Source of the DNA: Amycolatopsis pretoriensis
Lineage (GTDB): Bacteria > Actinomycetota > Actinomycetes > Mycobacteriales > Pseudonocardiaceae
Reading direction: 5' to 3'
Length of the DNA: 64,000 nt
Assembly (NCBI RefSeq): GCF_900107925.1
Contig: NZ_FNUJ01000001.1
Span: forward strand, 1,054,001-1,118,000
This document shows, one piece after another, positions 1-8,378 of this stretch. Below the pieces are notes generated by a model. That model was not told the DNA's origin. It did not search any database and was given only the letters and a program-made list of their open reading frames with translations. Position numbers and translations under genes: made by a program. Positions within the stretch are counted from its first letter, which is position 1, and every line of letters starts with the position of its first letter.

Positions 1-1
1 C

Positions 2-514
2 TACCTCGCGGGCAAGGTCGTCGCGACGATCGGGGCCCTGCAGGCCGACCACCCGGTGAAGGCGTTGTGCCGCGGCCCGTTCTCGACGCTGCCGTGCACG
101 CTCGACGTGGGCTTCCCGGCGGTCTCGGTGCTGCTGATCGTCGTCGGGCTGACGATCCCGTCGGTGCCGGGCCTGGTGGCCGGCCGCCGCGACACGAAGA
201 CGCTTCGCCTGCTTCGGCCGTTGCGGGCGCATTTGACCCGGCGGTTCCCGGAGATCGTCCGCATCGACCCGGGCGGGCCGTCCCGCCGCGAGCGGCTGCT
301 GACGGCGATGAGCGAGACGAACGACGGGCTGATCCTGGCGGGCGTGACGCCGGAGCTGCCGGCCCCGGCGGCGGCGCGGCTGGTGCGTGACCTCCCGGAC
401 GAGCCGGGGGAGGAGGAACCGCCGGCCGCGCAGGCCGAGCCGTTCGCCGCCGACGTCGCGCGGTTGCGGGCGATCGCCGGGGCGTACCGGAAGCTGGACG
501 GTGCCGTGGGGTGA
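2..514 (+). CDS. C-terminal part of a membrane protein, MAB_1171c/DUF6545-like (5' truncated)
   Basis: The frame is open from the left edge and ends at 514, so the start lies outside the window. The visible 170 residues contain one clear hydrophobic segment (around VSVLLIVVGLTIPSVPGLVAG) and then a soluble tail. That tail reads like the C-terminal domain of MAB_1171c-type putative transporters: LRPLRAHL, then an ERLLTAMSETNDGLI stretch in place of the usual YRRVIEIRDGL, then a helical end. The family is of unknown function and is often found beside HTH regulators in actinobacteria. The assignment rests on remembered pattern only. The true length and neighbours are not visible. Confidence 0.4.
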   Translation, partial: YLAGKVVATIGALQADHPVKALCRGPFSTLPCTLDVGFPAVSVLLIVVGLTIPSVPGLVAGRRDTKTLRLLRPLRAHLTRRFPEIVRIDPGGPSRRERLLTAMSETNDGLILAGVTPELPAPAAARLVRDLPDEPGEEEPPAAQAEPFAADVARLRAIAGAYRKLDGAVG

Positions 515-538
515 CCGCTCAGCCGCTCAGCCGCTCAG
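515..538. repeat. Three tandem copies of CCGCTCAG at a convergent gene junction
   Basis: The octamer CCGCTCAG occurs three times back to back directly after the stop of the upstream gene. The third copy supplies the stop codon of the convergent 2H phosphoesterase gene. This is a short slippage-type repeat with no evident function. Confidence 0.6.
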
Positions 539-1047
539 CCGCCGAAGGGCGCTTCCAGCCGCGGCTCCCAGCCGTGTTCGGTCAACGCGACCAGCTGCAG
601 GGCTTCGGCCCGGCCGGTCACCGGCAGCAGCGGCCGGACTTCGTCGGCCACCCTCGCGAGGGTCTCGTCGTCGCCGCCCATCGCCACCGTGACGTGGGCC
701 GGCGGTCGGTGCCCGAAGCGCCCGCGGTAGGGCGGAACGTCCGGCCACCGGGCGCAGACCGCATCGGTGATCCCCTGGAGCGACGGAGCCGGAAGGGCTG
801 AGAACCCGGGTGCGACCAGGATCTCGGACAGCTCGACGGACACCGGCGAAACTCCGGCGGCCAGCGACCGGACTGCCGCGAGGACCTCGTCGTTCAGCGA
901 GGCATCGGGAAGGAACGGGTACAGCGCGGTCACGTGAGCCGGCAGGCCGGGCCGTACCAAGCCGGGGTCGATCCGCCGGGCGGCGGCGAGCGCGGGTTCG
1001 GCGGCGGGCAGCAGGATCACCAGTGCGGTGGTTCCGGTTTCGGGCAC
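535..1047 (-). CDS. 2'-5' RNA ligase / LigT-like 2H phosphoesterase
   Basis: The 170-residue protein has the two H-x-T motifs that define the 2H phosphoesterase superfamily: HVTALYPF near residue 38 and HVTVAMG near residue 117, in two similar halves. Members hydrolyse or form 2'-5' phosphodiester bonds or cyclic phosphates, and the natural substrate here is unknown. The length fits the family. The start is uncertain: the GTG at 1047 is embedded in its own GGAGG, so the ribosome site does not fit it well, but no better in-frame start is evident. It converges on the truncated membrane protein gene. Confidence 0.75.
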   Translation of the reverse strand: MPETGTTALVILLPAAEPALAAARRIDPGLVRPGLPAHVTALYPFLPDASLNDEVLAAVRSLAAGVSPVSVELSEILVAPGFSALPAPSLQGITDAVCARWPDVPPYRGRFGHRPPAHVTVAMGGDDETLARVADEVRPLLPVTGRAEALQLVALTEHGWEPRLEAPFGG

Positions 1048-1099
1048 CTCCGCATCATGGCAGCCGGGCGGGGTGGTCTTCGGGAACCGGCCACCGCCG

Positions 1100-1519
1100 T
1101 CACGCGGCGGCGGACTCCCGGAACCGTCCCGAGCGGGCCAGCGCCAAGCTCCGCCGGCACAGCTCGACCAGCTCCAGGTTCGCGCGGCTGCGCGGGCTGC
1201 GGCCGCAGAGCCCGCAGTGGATCGTCACCTCGCCGGTCAGCTCGTCCACCGCGACCAGCGCCTGGTGGTCGCAGCGGCGGCACCAGCGGTAGCCGATCGC
1301 CGGGTTCGTGTGCACCGGGGAGGCGACGCAGTCGTGCAGCCAGCGGCGGTGCGTGCGGCACGTCACGCGGTCGGTCGGGTCGAGGCGGCCGGCGTCTTCG
1401 TCGCGGTCCTCGCCCACCAGCGTCGACGCCAGCAGCGGCTGGCGCGCCGCGGACGGACGGTCGTCGGGATTCGGGCTGGCCCACGCGTGGTGGTCGCCGC
1501 ATCGGCACTTCTCGGACAT
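1100..1519 (-). CDS. Small Cys/His-rich protein of unknown function
   Basis: This 139-residue protein has paired cysteines that look metal-binding: C-x-C-GDHH at the N terminus, CRTHRRWLHDC in the middle, then CRRC and CGLC. The spacing suggests one or two zinc-ribbon-like units. I do not recognise a named family. The ATG at 1519 is the first good start. It lies between the 2H phosphoesterase and dinB and is transcribed away from dinB. A nucleic-acid-associated role is only a guess from the zinc-ribbon look. Confidence 0.55.
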   Translation of the reverse strand: MSEKCRCGDHHAWASPNPDDRPSAARQPLLASTLVGEDRDEDAGRLDPTDRVTCRTHRRWLHDCVASPVHTNPAIGYRWCRRCDHQALVAVDELTGEVTIHCGLCGRSPRSRANLELVELCRRSLALARSGRFRESAAA

Positions 1520-1661
1520 GTCGCCCCCAGAGGTCGGGTGAATCGATCCGTCGAGTGTGACCGGGGCAACAGAGCGGCGACAACCGGGAAAACGCTCAGT
1601 TTCGCCCGGCGGCAGGGGTTCCGCGGCGGGCGGACGTGCGGACTTTGGCCCCGCTTTATGC

Positions 1662-1673
1662 GAACATATGTTC
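1662..1673 (+). promoter_or_regulatory. LexA/SOS box before dinB
   Basis: GAACATATGTTC is a perfect 12-bp palindrome ending one base before the dinB ATG at 1675. It matches the core of the actinobacterial SOS box (GAAC-N4-GTTC). Its position would block initiation of a leaderless or very short-leader transcript, which fits DNA-damage control of dinB. Confidence 0.75.
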
Positions 1674-1674
1674 T

Positions 1675-2868
1675 ATGACCGTCGCCGAGGGGCCGATCCT
1701 GCACGCCGACCTCGACTCGTTCTACGCGTCGGTGGAACAGCGCGACGACCCGGCGCTGAAGGGTCGCCCGGTCATCGTCGGCGGCGGGGTCGTCCTGGCC
1801 GCGAGTTACGAGGCCAAGGCCTACGGCGTGCGCACCGCGATGGGGGGCGCGCAGGCCCGGCGGCTGTGCCCGCACGCCGTCGTCGTGCCGCCGCGGATGT
1901 CGGCGTATTCGGCCGCGAGCAAGGTCGTCTTCGACGTCTTCCACGACACCACGCCGTGGGTCGAAGGCCTCTCGATCGACGAAGCCTTCCTCGACGTCGG
2001 GGGGTTGACGAGGATCGGCGGACGGCCCCGTGACATCGCCGAACGGCTGCGCGCTTCCGTCGCCGAGCGCGCCGGGCTGCCGATCACGGTAGGGGTTGCG
2101 CGGACGAAGTTCCTCGCCAAGGTCGCCAGCCGGGTCGCCAAGCCGGACGGCCTGCTCGTCGTCCCGCACGACGCGGAGCTGGAGTTCCTGCACCCGCTGC
2201 CGGTCGGCGCGCTGTGGGGCGTCGGCAAGGTCACCACCGAGAAGCTGCGCGCGCGGGGCATCACGACGGTCGGTCAGCTGGCCGCGTCGGAACCCGTCGA
2301 CCTGGTGAGCATGCTTGGCCGGGCGGCCGGCGGGCACCTGCACGACCTGGCGCACAACCGGGATCCGCGCCGCGTCGAGATCGGCCGGCGGCGCCGGTCG
2401 ATCGGCGCCCAGCGGGCCCTCGGGCGCGGCCGACGGACCCCGGCGGAGCTCGACGTCGTGCTCGTGGCGCTGATCGACCGCATCGCCCGCCGGCTGCGCG
2501 CCGCCCGCCGCGTCTGCCGGACGGTGACGATCCGCCTGCGCTTCGCCGATTTCACGCGGGTGACCCGCTCGCACACGCTCACCGACCCGACGGCGGGCAC
2601 CGGCGTGCTGCTCGCCGCGGCGCGGGAACTGCTCGTGGCCGCGTTGCCGATGATCGCCGACCGCGGCCTCACGCTGCTCGGGGCCGCGCTGTCCAACCTG
2701 GCTGACGAGGACCCGTTCCAGCTGGCGCTGCCGTTCGAGCGCCAGCGGGCCACGCAGCTCGACACCGCGCTGGACGCGGTCCGTGACCGCTTCGGCAAGG
2801 CGGCGGTCACCCGGGCGATCCTGCTCGGCCGCCCGGACGACCTCGAAGTGCCACTGCTGCCGGATTGA
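1675..2868 (+). CDS. dinB: DNA polymerase IV (Y-family translesion polymerase)
   Basis: The 397-residue protein carries Y-family hallmarks: LHADLDSFYASVEQ near the N terminus (first metal-binding Asp and the steric-gate region), GRPVIVGGG, ASYEAKAYGVRT, and SIDEAFLDV around residue 100 (catalytic Asp-Glu). A helix-hairpin-helix region and a little-finger domain follow. It performs error-prone bypass synthesis at stalled forks. A longer in-frame start exists at 1636. I prefer the ATG at 1675 because the family begins with the LHADLDSF strand and because the LexA box would otherwise lie inside the gene. No C-terminal clamp-binding peptide is obvious. Confidence 0.93.
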   Translation: MTVAEGPILHADLDSFYASVEQRDDPALKGRPVIVGGGVVLAASYEAKAYGVRTAMGGAQARRLCPHAVVVPPRMSAYSAASKVVFDVFHDTTPWVEGLSIDEAFLDVGGLTRIGGRPRDIAERLRASVAERAGLPITVGVARTKFLAKVASRVAKPDGLLVVPHDAELEFLHPLPVGALWGVGKVTTEKLRARGITTVGQLAASEPVDLVSMLGRAAGGHLHDLAHNRDPRRVEIGRRRRSIGAQRALGRGRRTPAELDVVLVALIDRIARRLRAARRVCRTVTIRLRFADFTRVTRSHTLTDPTAGTGVLLAAARELLVAALPMIADRGLTLLGAALSNLADEDPFQLALPFERQRATQLDTALDAVRDRFGKAAVTRAILLGRPDDLEVPLLPD

Positions 2869-2913
2869 CGGCGGGAATCCCGTCAGCTCCCGGCGGCGGC
2901 CTTTCCGGACGGA

Positions 2914-3783
2914 TCAGCGAATGCGGCCGTGGGCCAGCGCGGAAAGCGCGGCGGGGCGCAGCGCGTCGGTGCGGTTCCACAGCTCCGGCGCCACGCTCTC
3001 GCGCTGACCGGCCAGTTCGACGGCTTCGAAACCGGCCTGGCGCAGGAGATCGGCCATCTCGGCGGGGGAGAGGAACGTGCGCCACGGCTCGCCCTGTTCC
3101 GCGGCGACCGGGGCGACGGCTTCGGCGTAGGCGTTTCCGGCCGCGTCCCGCAGTTCCGGGGGAAGCAGGTGATCGGTCGCGATTTCCGATCCCGGGGCGA
3201 AACCGCCGAGATCCGTCAATGTGGCGAGAATCGCCTTCCGGGTCAGGTACACGGTGACACCGAGCCAGCTGACGAACACGGGGCGAAACGGGTCGAGTCC
3301 ACTCTGGACGAGCCGTTCCCGGAGCGGATCGGCTTCGAAGTCGACCGGGACGAAGGTGACCGAAGCGGGCACGGTGACGCCGGCGCGTTCGAGCAGTTCC
3401 CGTTTGACGGCCTGGGTCGCCGCCCGGTCGACCTCGAACACCCGGAATCGTCCGGGTACGCTGCGATAGGCGAACGAATCCAGCCCGGCGCCGAGAATCA
3501 CATACTGGTCTATACCGGAATTGCCGCGGGTGAGCCGGTCTTCGGTGAACCGGGCGCGGCACACCGCTTGGGCGCGGGCGCCGGCCAGGACGGGATGCGT
3601 GCCGTGGACGTGGTGATAGGCCAGGAGTTCGTCGGCGTGGTCGCCGAGGAGCGTCGCGGCCAGGGTGTCGGAGAAGATGACGGGCTCGGCGTCGACGAGC
3701 AAATGTGCCGCGCGCGCGGCGGCCGCGGTGAAGGCGGTGCGGCTGACGCGGGGAGCAATACCGGGAAAGTCGGCGGTGGTCAT
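2914..3783 (-). CDS. Class I SAM-dependent methyltransferase, LCMT-like (TIGR00027 type)
   Basis: The 289-residue protein has the arrangement of the actinobacterial family related to leucine carboxyl methyltransferase: an R-T-A-x-x-A-A-x-R-A N-terminal region, QYVILGAGLDSFAYR (the SAM-binding glycine-rich loop), VFEVDRAATQAVKR, FVPVDFE, and SWLGVTVYLT. Such proteins are expanded in mycobacteria and Amycolatopsis, and their substrates are mostly unknown. The ATG at 3783 (MTTADFPGIAPRVS) is preferred over an upstream ATG because homology begins there. It converges on dinB with a 45-nt gap. Confidence 0.85.
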   Translation of the reverse strand: MTTADFPGIAPRVSRTAFTAAAARAAHLLVDAEPVIFSDTLAATLLGDHADELLAYHHVHGTHPVLAGARAQAVCRARFTEDRLTRGNSGIDQYVILGAGLDSFAYRSVPGRFRVFEVDRAATQAVKRELLERAGVTVPASVTFVPVDFEADPLRERLVQSGLDPFRPVFVSWLGVTVYLTRKAILATLTDLGGFAPGSEIATDHLLPPELRDAAGNAYAEAVAPVAAEQGEPWRTFLSPAEMADLLRQAGFEAVELAGQRESVAPELWNRTDALRPAALSALAHGRIR

Positions 3784-4001
3784 GCGTCCACGGTACCGAT
3801 TTGATTCCAAGCATATCACAAAAACAAATCTTCGACAAGATCACGCGCATTTCGGCTCGGTTGCGGTCACCCTGGACGAGGGCGACGCGGTCGCCCCGGC
3901 GGCCATTGTGGACGCTTCACGGGTGTCGCGCGTGCCGGACGGGATTCGACAGGTTAGGGTCTGTCCGACCGTGTTCTGGAGAAGATGAGGAACGACGAAC
4001 C

Positions 4002-4412
4002 ATGGCGCAACGGGTGCACGTCGAGATGGTGGACGACCTCGACGGGAGCGAAGCTTCGCAGACCGTCCCCTTCAGCCTCGACGGGGTGACGTACGAGATC
4101 GACCTGTCCGAGGACAACGCTTCCGCGCTCCGTGACGAACTCGCCCGTTACGTCGGCGCGGCGCGGCGCACCGGCGGCCGCAAGGTGCGCCTCGCGACCG
4201 GCCAGTCGCTGTCGGGCTCGGCGGGCTCGGGGACGGACCGCGAGCGCAACCGCCAGATCCGCGAGTGGGCGCAGGCGAACGGCTACGAGGTCGCCGAGCG
4301 CGGCCGCCTGTCGAGCGAGATCATCGCGGGCTTCGAGGCCGAGCAGGCCGCGGAGGCGGAGCCGGTGGAGACCAAGCCGGCCCGCAAGCGCGCGGCGCGC
4401 AAGAAGGCCTGA
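4002..4412 (+). CDS. lsr2: Nucleoid-associated protein Lsr2
   Basis: The 136-residue protein matches Lsr2, the actinobacterial H-NS analogue. The N-terminal dimerisation domain contains MAQRVHVEMVDDLDG and the YEIDLS strand. The C-terminal DNA-binding domain contains the helix-turn-helix IREWAQANGYEV and an R-x-R-type region (ERGRLSSEI). A basic Lys/Arg/Ala tail (KRAARKKA) ends the protein. Lsr2 bridges AT-rich DNA and silences acquired genes. An ATG with GAGG 11 nt upstream sets the start, and the 218-nt upstream region is clearly AT-richer than its surroundings, as expected for a self-regulated lsr2. Confidence 0.93.
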   Translation: MAQRVHVEMVDDLDGSEASQTVPFSLDGVTYEIDLSEDNASALRDELARYVGAARRTGGRKVRLATGQSLSGSAGSGTDRERNRQIREWAQANGYEVAERGRLSSEIIAGFEAEQAAEAEPVETKPARKRAARKKA

Positions 4413-4591
4413 CGCCGGGATCGCTTGCCGGACAAGGAAAGTCCTCACGGTTTCGCCGCGGTCGTGAAGGCGGGCGGGCCGGGGGAGGTTCGACAGGTCG
4501 GTTTCGCGCGCCCGGAGCAGGGGGAGCTCCGGCGCGCGAGCTGGGTCGGAGGCTGCGGGGTTTTTGCCCCGTTGACGGTGTGGTGCTGGCC

Positions 4592-4810
4592 GTGTTGCCC
4601 GCGCTGCTGCGGCGCCGACGGTGTTCCCGTGCGGCCGCCGCTGGCGCTGACCGTGTTTCCCGTCGAGCCGCCGGTGCGGTGCTGACCGTGTTGCCCGCGC
4701 TGCTGCGGCGCCGACATTGTTCCCGCGCGGCCGCCGCTGGTGTCGACCGTGCTTTCCACTCAGCCGCCTGTGCGGTGCCGATCATGTTGCCCGCGCTGCT
4801 GCGCCAACCG
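4592..4810. repeat. 96-bp tandem repeat, about 2.3 copies, with ~32-bp sub-periodicity
   Basis: The block GTGTTGCCCGCGCTGCTG starts at 4592 and 4688, and recurs with a first-base change at 4784, so the period is exactly 96 bp. Inside each unit a GTGTT-N-CCC core recurs at 4592, 4621, 4653 and 4688, roughly every 32 bp. The period is a multiple of three, so open frames persist on both strands, but their products are low in complexity. I treat it as a non-coding minisatellite-like array. Confidence 0.75.
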
Positions 4811-5070
4811 TATTTCCCACGCGGGCCGAGGTGGTTCGACCCTCGCCCGCAGCCCTCGTAGCCGGTCCGCCCGGCGCGTCGGCCTCCCTTTGTCGCGTGT
4901 GGATCTCCACAGGAACCCGGACCACTCGGTAGCCGGAGGTCACGCGCCGTTGCCCCGGCGCTAAAAAGCCGCGGCACGCGGACATTTCCCGGCCGGTAAC
5001 GCTTGTCGGAGGGTGGCTCCGATCGCCAGACTGTCAGTGCTCCGCGCGCGGCCGGTACCGCGCCGGAGCA

Positions 5071-5111
5071 CGGCCCGGTGGCCGCCTCCTCCCTCGATGG
5101 CCACCGGGCCG
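5071..5111. other. Perfect 13-bp stem-loop upstream of the first transporter gene
   Basis: CGGCCCGGTGGCC (5071-5083) and GGCCACCGGGCCG (5099-5111) are exact reverse complements around a 15-nt pyrimidine-rich loop. No T-run follows on either strand. It could be a terminator or an attenuator in the leader of the transporter operon; its position about 80 bp before the operator makes a terminator somewhat likelier. Confidence 0.45.
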
Positions 5112-5190
5112 CCTTGCGCCCGGCCCCTCTCGCCGCGAAGCGCTTTCCCCTGGACATTCGACTCCGGCAAGCGCACACTCAGACTACTCC

Positions 5191-5205
5191 ATACTGCATA
5201 CAATC
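5191..5205 (+). promoter_or_regulatory. Predicted GntR/FCD operator A (OFA transporter-fdhD operon)
   Basis: ATACTGCATACAATC lies 32 bp before the ATG at 5237. It shares the pattern ATAC-K-G-Y-AT-R-CAATC with sites before the oxc operon (10548) and the panE-like gene (18108). The core TGYATRCA is self-complementary, as expected for a dimeric GntR repressor. The similarity to site B runs further (CAATCT-x-CAGTC), perhaps marking a shared promoter element. Confidence 0.6.
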
Positions 5206-5236
5206 TTCAGTCGAGGGTTCCGAGGAGGCGGTCACC

Positions 5237-6547
5237 ATGGCCGAGGTCCGCGAGCTCCAGGACGTCTACGGACGGCGGTACCGCGTCGGCGAGTCCGACC
5301 GCGAGCTGCTCGGCCGGCCGCGGACGTGGGTCACCTGGCTGGCCGCCGCGGCGATGCTGGCCGCCGGGGTGCAGCAGTACGGCTTCGGCGCGCTCGTCCC
5401 CGTGCTGGCCGGGACGCACGGCTGGACGTTCGGCGCCATCGTGCTCTCGCTCGCGGTGTGGGCGATCTGCCAGGCCGGGGCCGCTTTCCCGACCGCGTGG
5501 CTGCGCGAACGCGGCCTGCTCCCCGCGCCTGCGGCGATGGCCGCCGGCGCCGTGCTGTGCGCCGCCGGGCTGGTGACGCTCGGCCACGCGACCAGCCTGC
5601 TCACCGTCTTCCTCGGCTACTCCGTCCTCGGCGGCCTCGGCACCGGCGTGGTCTACGCGACCTGCGTCGGCGCGGTGCTGGCCTGGTTCCCGGACCGCAC
5701 CGGCCCCAGCGCGGGTGTCGTGAGCGGCGCGTTCGCCTACGGCAGCGTCCCCTTCGTCGTGCTCGCCGCCGCCCTGCCGGCGGCGCGGCCGGCGCTGCTC
5801 GACGGCACCGCGGCCGTCGTCTTCGTCGTGATCGCCGGCTGCGCCCTGCTGCTGCGGTACCCGCCGCGGCACTGGTGGCCCGCGACACCCGAACCGCGCA
5901 CGTGGGCCCTCGACCGGGCCCACAACCGGCGCCCCGCCGTCCGGCACTACCGGCCCGCGGAGCTGTTCCGGTGCGGGACGACCCTCGCGCTGTACCTGGT
6001 CGTCGTGCTCGCGGCCGCGGTGCTGCTGTTCGACCTCGCCTACCTCGCGACGTTCGTCGCCGAGCGCAGCGGACCCGGCCTCGCCGCGGCCGCGCTCGCG
6101 CTGCTCGCCGCGGCGACCGGCAGCGGCCGGGTGCTCATCGGCCGGCTCGCCGACCGGCTCGGCCGGCACCGGATCCTCCGGTTCGCGCTGCTCGCCGGCG
6201 GTGTCGCCCAGTTCGTCCTCTTCTATTCGGGCGAACACCGGCACGCCGTCGGGCTGCTGCTGGGCGTCGCGCTCGCCGGGCTCGGCAACGGCTGCTGCTA
6301 CACGCTGCTGGTCGGCCTCGTGCGCGAGTACTTCGGCGAGGAGTCGGCCGCGCAGAACTTCGGGATCCTGTACTCGGCCAAGGCCGTCGGGGCGGTGGTC
6401 GGGATCGGGCTCGCCGCGCTCGTCGTGACGTCGCACGGGTTCCTCGCCGCCTTCGCCGCGGCGGGCGTGCTGAGCCTGGCCGGCGCGGTGCTCTCCGGGC
6501 GGCTGACCCAGCCGGGCCGGCCCAAGTCGCTGCTGCCGGCGGCCTGA
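5237..6547 (+). CDS. OFA-family MFS transporter (oxalate/formate antiporter-like)
   Basis: The 436-residue protein has about 12 hydrophobic helices in the major-facilitator pattern, with the interdomain loop around [11 protein letters not shown]. The soluble N terminus ([26 protein letters not shown]) closely resembles that of the second OFA carrier at 15821. The family includes OxlT-type carriers that exchange oxalate for formate across the membrane. The start is the ATG with GAGGAGG 8 nt upstream; an in-frame upstream extension lacks similarity. fdhD follows after one base, so the two are probably co-transcribed. Substrate direction cannot be read from sequence. Confidence 0.8.
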   Translation: MAEVRELQDVYGRRYRVGESDRELLGRPRTWVTWLAAAAMLAAGVQQYGFGALVPVLAGTHGWTFGAIVLSLAVWAICQAGAAFPTAWLRERGLLPAPAAMAAGAVLCAAGLVTLGHATSLLTVFLGYSVLGGLGTGVVYATCVGAVLAWFPDRTGPSAGVVSGAFAYGSVPFVVLAAALPAARPALLDGTAAVVFVVIAGCALLLRYPPRHWWPATPEPRTWALDRAHNRRPAVRHYRPAELFRCGTTLALYLVVVLAAAVLLFDLAYLATFVAERSGPGLAAAALALLAAATGSGRVLIGRLADRLGRHRILRFALLAGGVAQFVLFYSGEHRHAVGLLLGVALAGLGNGCCYTLLVGLVREYFGEESAAQNFGILYSAKAVGAVVGIGLAALVVTSHGFLAAFAAAGVLSLAGAVLSGRLTQPGRPKSLLPAA

Positions 6548-6548
6548 C

Positions 6549-7382
6549 GTGGGGCGGATGACGAGCCGGCGCCGCGTGCTGCGCGTCCACGACGGCGTGC
6601 ACACCACGCGGCCGGACACGCTGACCGTCGAAGAACCCCTCGAGATCCGGGTGGCCGGGAAAGCGCTGTCCATCACCATGCGCACGCCCGGTGACGACTT
6701 CGACCTCGCCGCCGGCTTCCTGGTCGGCGAAGGTGTGGTGCGCGACGCGGCGGACATCCACTCGATCCGCTACTGCGCGGGCGCCACGGCCGACGGAAGC
6801 AACACGTACAACATCCTGGACGTCGTGCTGGCCCCGGGCGTCGCGCCACCGGACGCGTCGGTGGAGCGCAACTTCTACACGACGTCCTCGTGCGGGCTGT
6901 GCGGCAAGGCGAGCTTGGACGCGGTCCGGACCACGGTGACGTGGCCGGTGGCCGAGGACCCGTTCGGCACCGATCCGGCGACGCTGGCCGGGCTGCCGGA
7001 CGAGCTCCGTGCGGCGCAACGGGTCTTCGACCGCACCGGCGGGCTGCACGCGGCGGGGCTGTTCGACGCCGACGGCAAGCTGCTGTGCCTGCGCGAGGAC
7101 GTCGGCCGGCACAACGCGGTGGACAAGGTGGTCGGCTGGGCGACCCGCGACGGCAGGCTGCCGCTGTCGGGGACGGCCCTGATGGTCAGCGGGCGGGCGT
7201 CGTTCGAGCTGGTGCAGAAGGCGGTGATGGCCGGGATCCCGTTGCTGGCGGCGGTGTCCGCGCCGTCGTCGCTGGCGGTGGACCTGGCGGCCGAGCTGGG
7301 ACTGACCCTGGTGGGGTTCCTGCGGGGCACGTCGATGAACGTCTACACGCGACCCGACCGGCTGGGCCTTCAGCCTAGCTGA
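6549..7382 (+). CDS. fdhD: Formate dehydrogenase accessory sulfurtransferase FdhD
   Basis: The 277-residue protein has the FdhD signature motif [12 protein letters not shown] (about residue 115), whose CxxC cysteines pass sulfur from a cysteine desulfurase to the molybdenum cofactor of formate dehydrogenase. Also present are [38 protein letters not shown] and [13 protein letters not shown], all typical of the family. It almost abuts the OFA transporter gene and lies about 12 kb from the dehydrogenase it should serve, but within the same predicted regulon. The GTG at 6549 or the ATG at 6558 may be the start. Its 3' end overlaps the convergent LysR gene by 13 nt. Confidence 0.93.
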   Translation: MGRMTSRRRVLRVHDGVHTTRPDTLTVEEPLEIRVAGKALSITMRTPGDDFDLAAGFLVGEGVVRDAADIHSIRYCAGATADGSNTYNILDVVLAPGVAPPDASVERNFYTTSSCGLCGKASLDAVRTTVTWPVAEDPFGTDPATLAGLPDELRAAQRVFDRTGGLHAAGLFDADGKLLCLREDVGRHNAVDKVVGWATRDGRLPLSGTALMVSGRASFELVQKAVMAGIPLLAAVSAPSSLAVDLAAELGLTLVGFLRGTSMNVYTRPDRLGLQPS

Positions 7383-8314
7383 GCGAGCAACGCGGCGACG
7401 GCGGGGGAGACGTCGCCGCGGTGCACGACACCGAGCTGCCACGCCGGCGGCCGGTCGAACCGCCGGACGGTGAGATCGGGGAACCGCGCGGCGGCCGAGG
7501 CGGGCAGCACGCAGGCGGCGAGCCCGGCCCGCAGCAACCCGGCGGCCACGGCGAGGTCGTCGACCTCTAGGGAGAGCCGGCGGCGGGGGAAGGCGCGGTC
7601 GACGGCCTCGCGGATCGCCCAGCCGGCCGGGAAGTCCACGAGGGACAGTTCGGACAGATCGGCGGGCGCCGAGGGAGACCCGCCGGGCGCGGTGGCGAGG
7701 ACGAGTTCTTCGCCGGGCAGCGGGGTGACGGCCAGCCCCGGCGCGAAAGGGCCGGCGCACGAAGCGAAGCCGGAGATGGCTGCGGGATCCGCCTCGGCGA
7801 GGCCGGGCGTGGCCGATCCGGCGGCTGCGAAGCTGTTCGGCGCCGGATCGCTCGGGCGGGCCGCCGTATCCAGAGCCCCGTCCGCGTCCGCCGTCAGCAC
7901 CGCGTCCACAGTAGACTCCGCGACCGCCCCCGGTCCATCGCAGGCGGCGACCTGCCGGACCTCCACCGCCAGCCCCGGGTGCACGTGCCGCAACGTGGCC
8001 AGGACCCGGTGCCAGTCCGCCAGCAACCCCGGGCAAACCCCCAGCCGCACTTGTCCGTTCACCGGGGACACGGCCGCCCGCGCGCGGGCGGCCGCTTCCA
8101 GGGCCGCCCGCGCGGCGGGCAGGAACGCCTCGCCGGCGGGCGTCAGCTCCACCCGGTGCGTCGTGCGGTGGAACAACGGTGCCCCCAGGTCGCGCTCGAG
8201 TGCGCGGACCACTGTGGACACCGTCGACTGGACCGTCCGCAGCCGGTGCGCGGCGGCGGTGAACCCGCCTTCCTCCGCGACCGCCACCACCACCGCCAGC
8301 TGCCGCAGCTCCAT
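7370..8314 (-). CDS. LysR-family transcriptional regulator
   Basis: The 314-residue protein has the N-terminal winged HTH of LysR regulators ([20 protein letters not shown], then a recognition region with [13 protein letters not shown] and [12 protein letters not shown]) and a C-terminal periplasmic-binding-like effector domain. It is transcribed in the same direction as sucC and sucD, 64 nt after sucD, rather than divergently from a target, so co-transcription with that pair is possible. The ATG at 8314 has GAGG 7 nt upstream. Effector unknown; a carboxylic acid of this pathway is plausible. Confidence 0.85.
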   Translation of the reverse strand: MELRQLAVVVAVAEEGGFTAAAHRLRTVQSTVSTVVRALERDLGAPLFHRTTHRVELTPAGEAFLPAARAALEAAARARAAVSPVNGQVRLGVCPGLLADWHRVLATLRHVHPGLAVEVRQVAACDGPGAVAESTVDAVLTADADGALDTAARPSDPAPNSFAAAGSATPGLAEADPAAISGFASCAGPFAPGLAVTPLPGEELVLATAPGGSPSAPADLSELSLVDFPAGWAIREAVDRAFPRRRLSLEVDDLAVAAGLLRAGLAACVLPASAAARFPDLTVRRFDRPPAWQLGVVHRGDVSPAVAALLAQLG

Positions 8315-8378
8315 CACGGCACCTCGCCGGTGTGCCGCGGGAACGGGGACGCCCGCAGCCGCCGCGCGACCGCCGAGG

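Larger units (their letters stand above)
4413..5236. other. Non-coding gap with tandem repeat, hairpin and operator
   Basis: No convincing gene lies in these 824 bases. Open frames here are low-complexity translations of the 96-bp repeat described separately. The segment also holds a small CGGGG-tttttg-CCCCG hairpin near 4556-4571, a 13-bp stem-loop at 5071-5111 and, just before the transporter gene, the GntR-type operator at 5191. Confidence 0.6.

Noticed and set aside
2866..2886. Terminator hairpin after dinB (TGACGG/CCGTCA)
   Set aside because: Only about 6 bp of stem with an 8-nt loop overlapping the stop codon; too weak to call.
4265..4861. Possible repeat protein encoded by the 96-bp tandem array
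   Set aside because: The product is low complexity and the frame begins inside lsr2; both strands are equally open because the period is a multiple of three.
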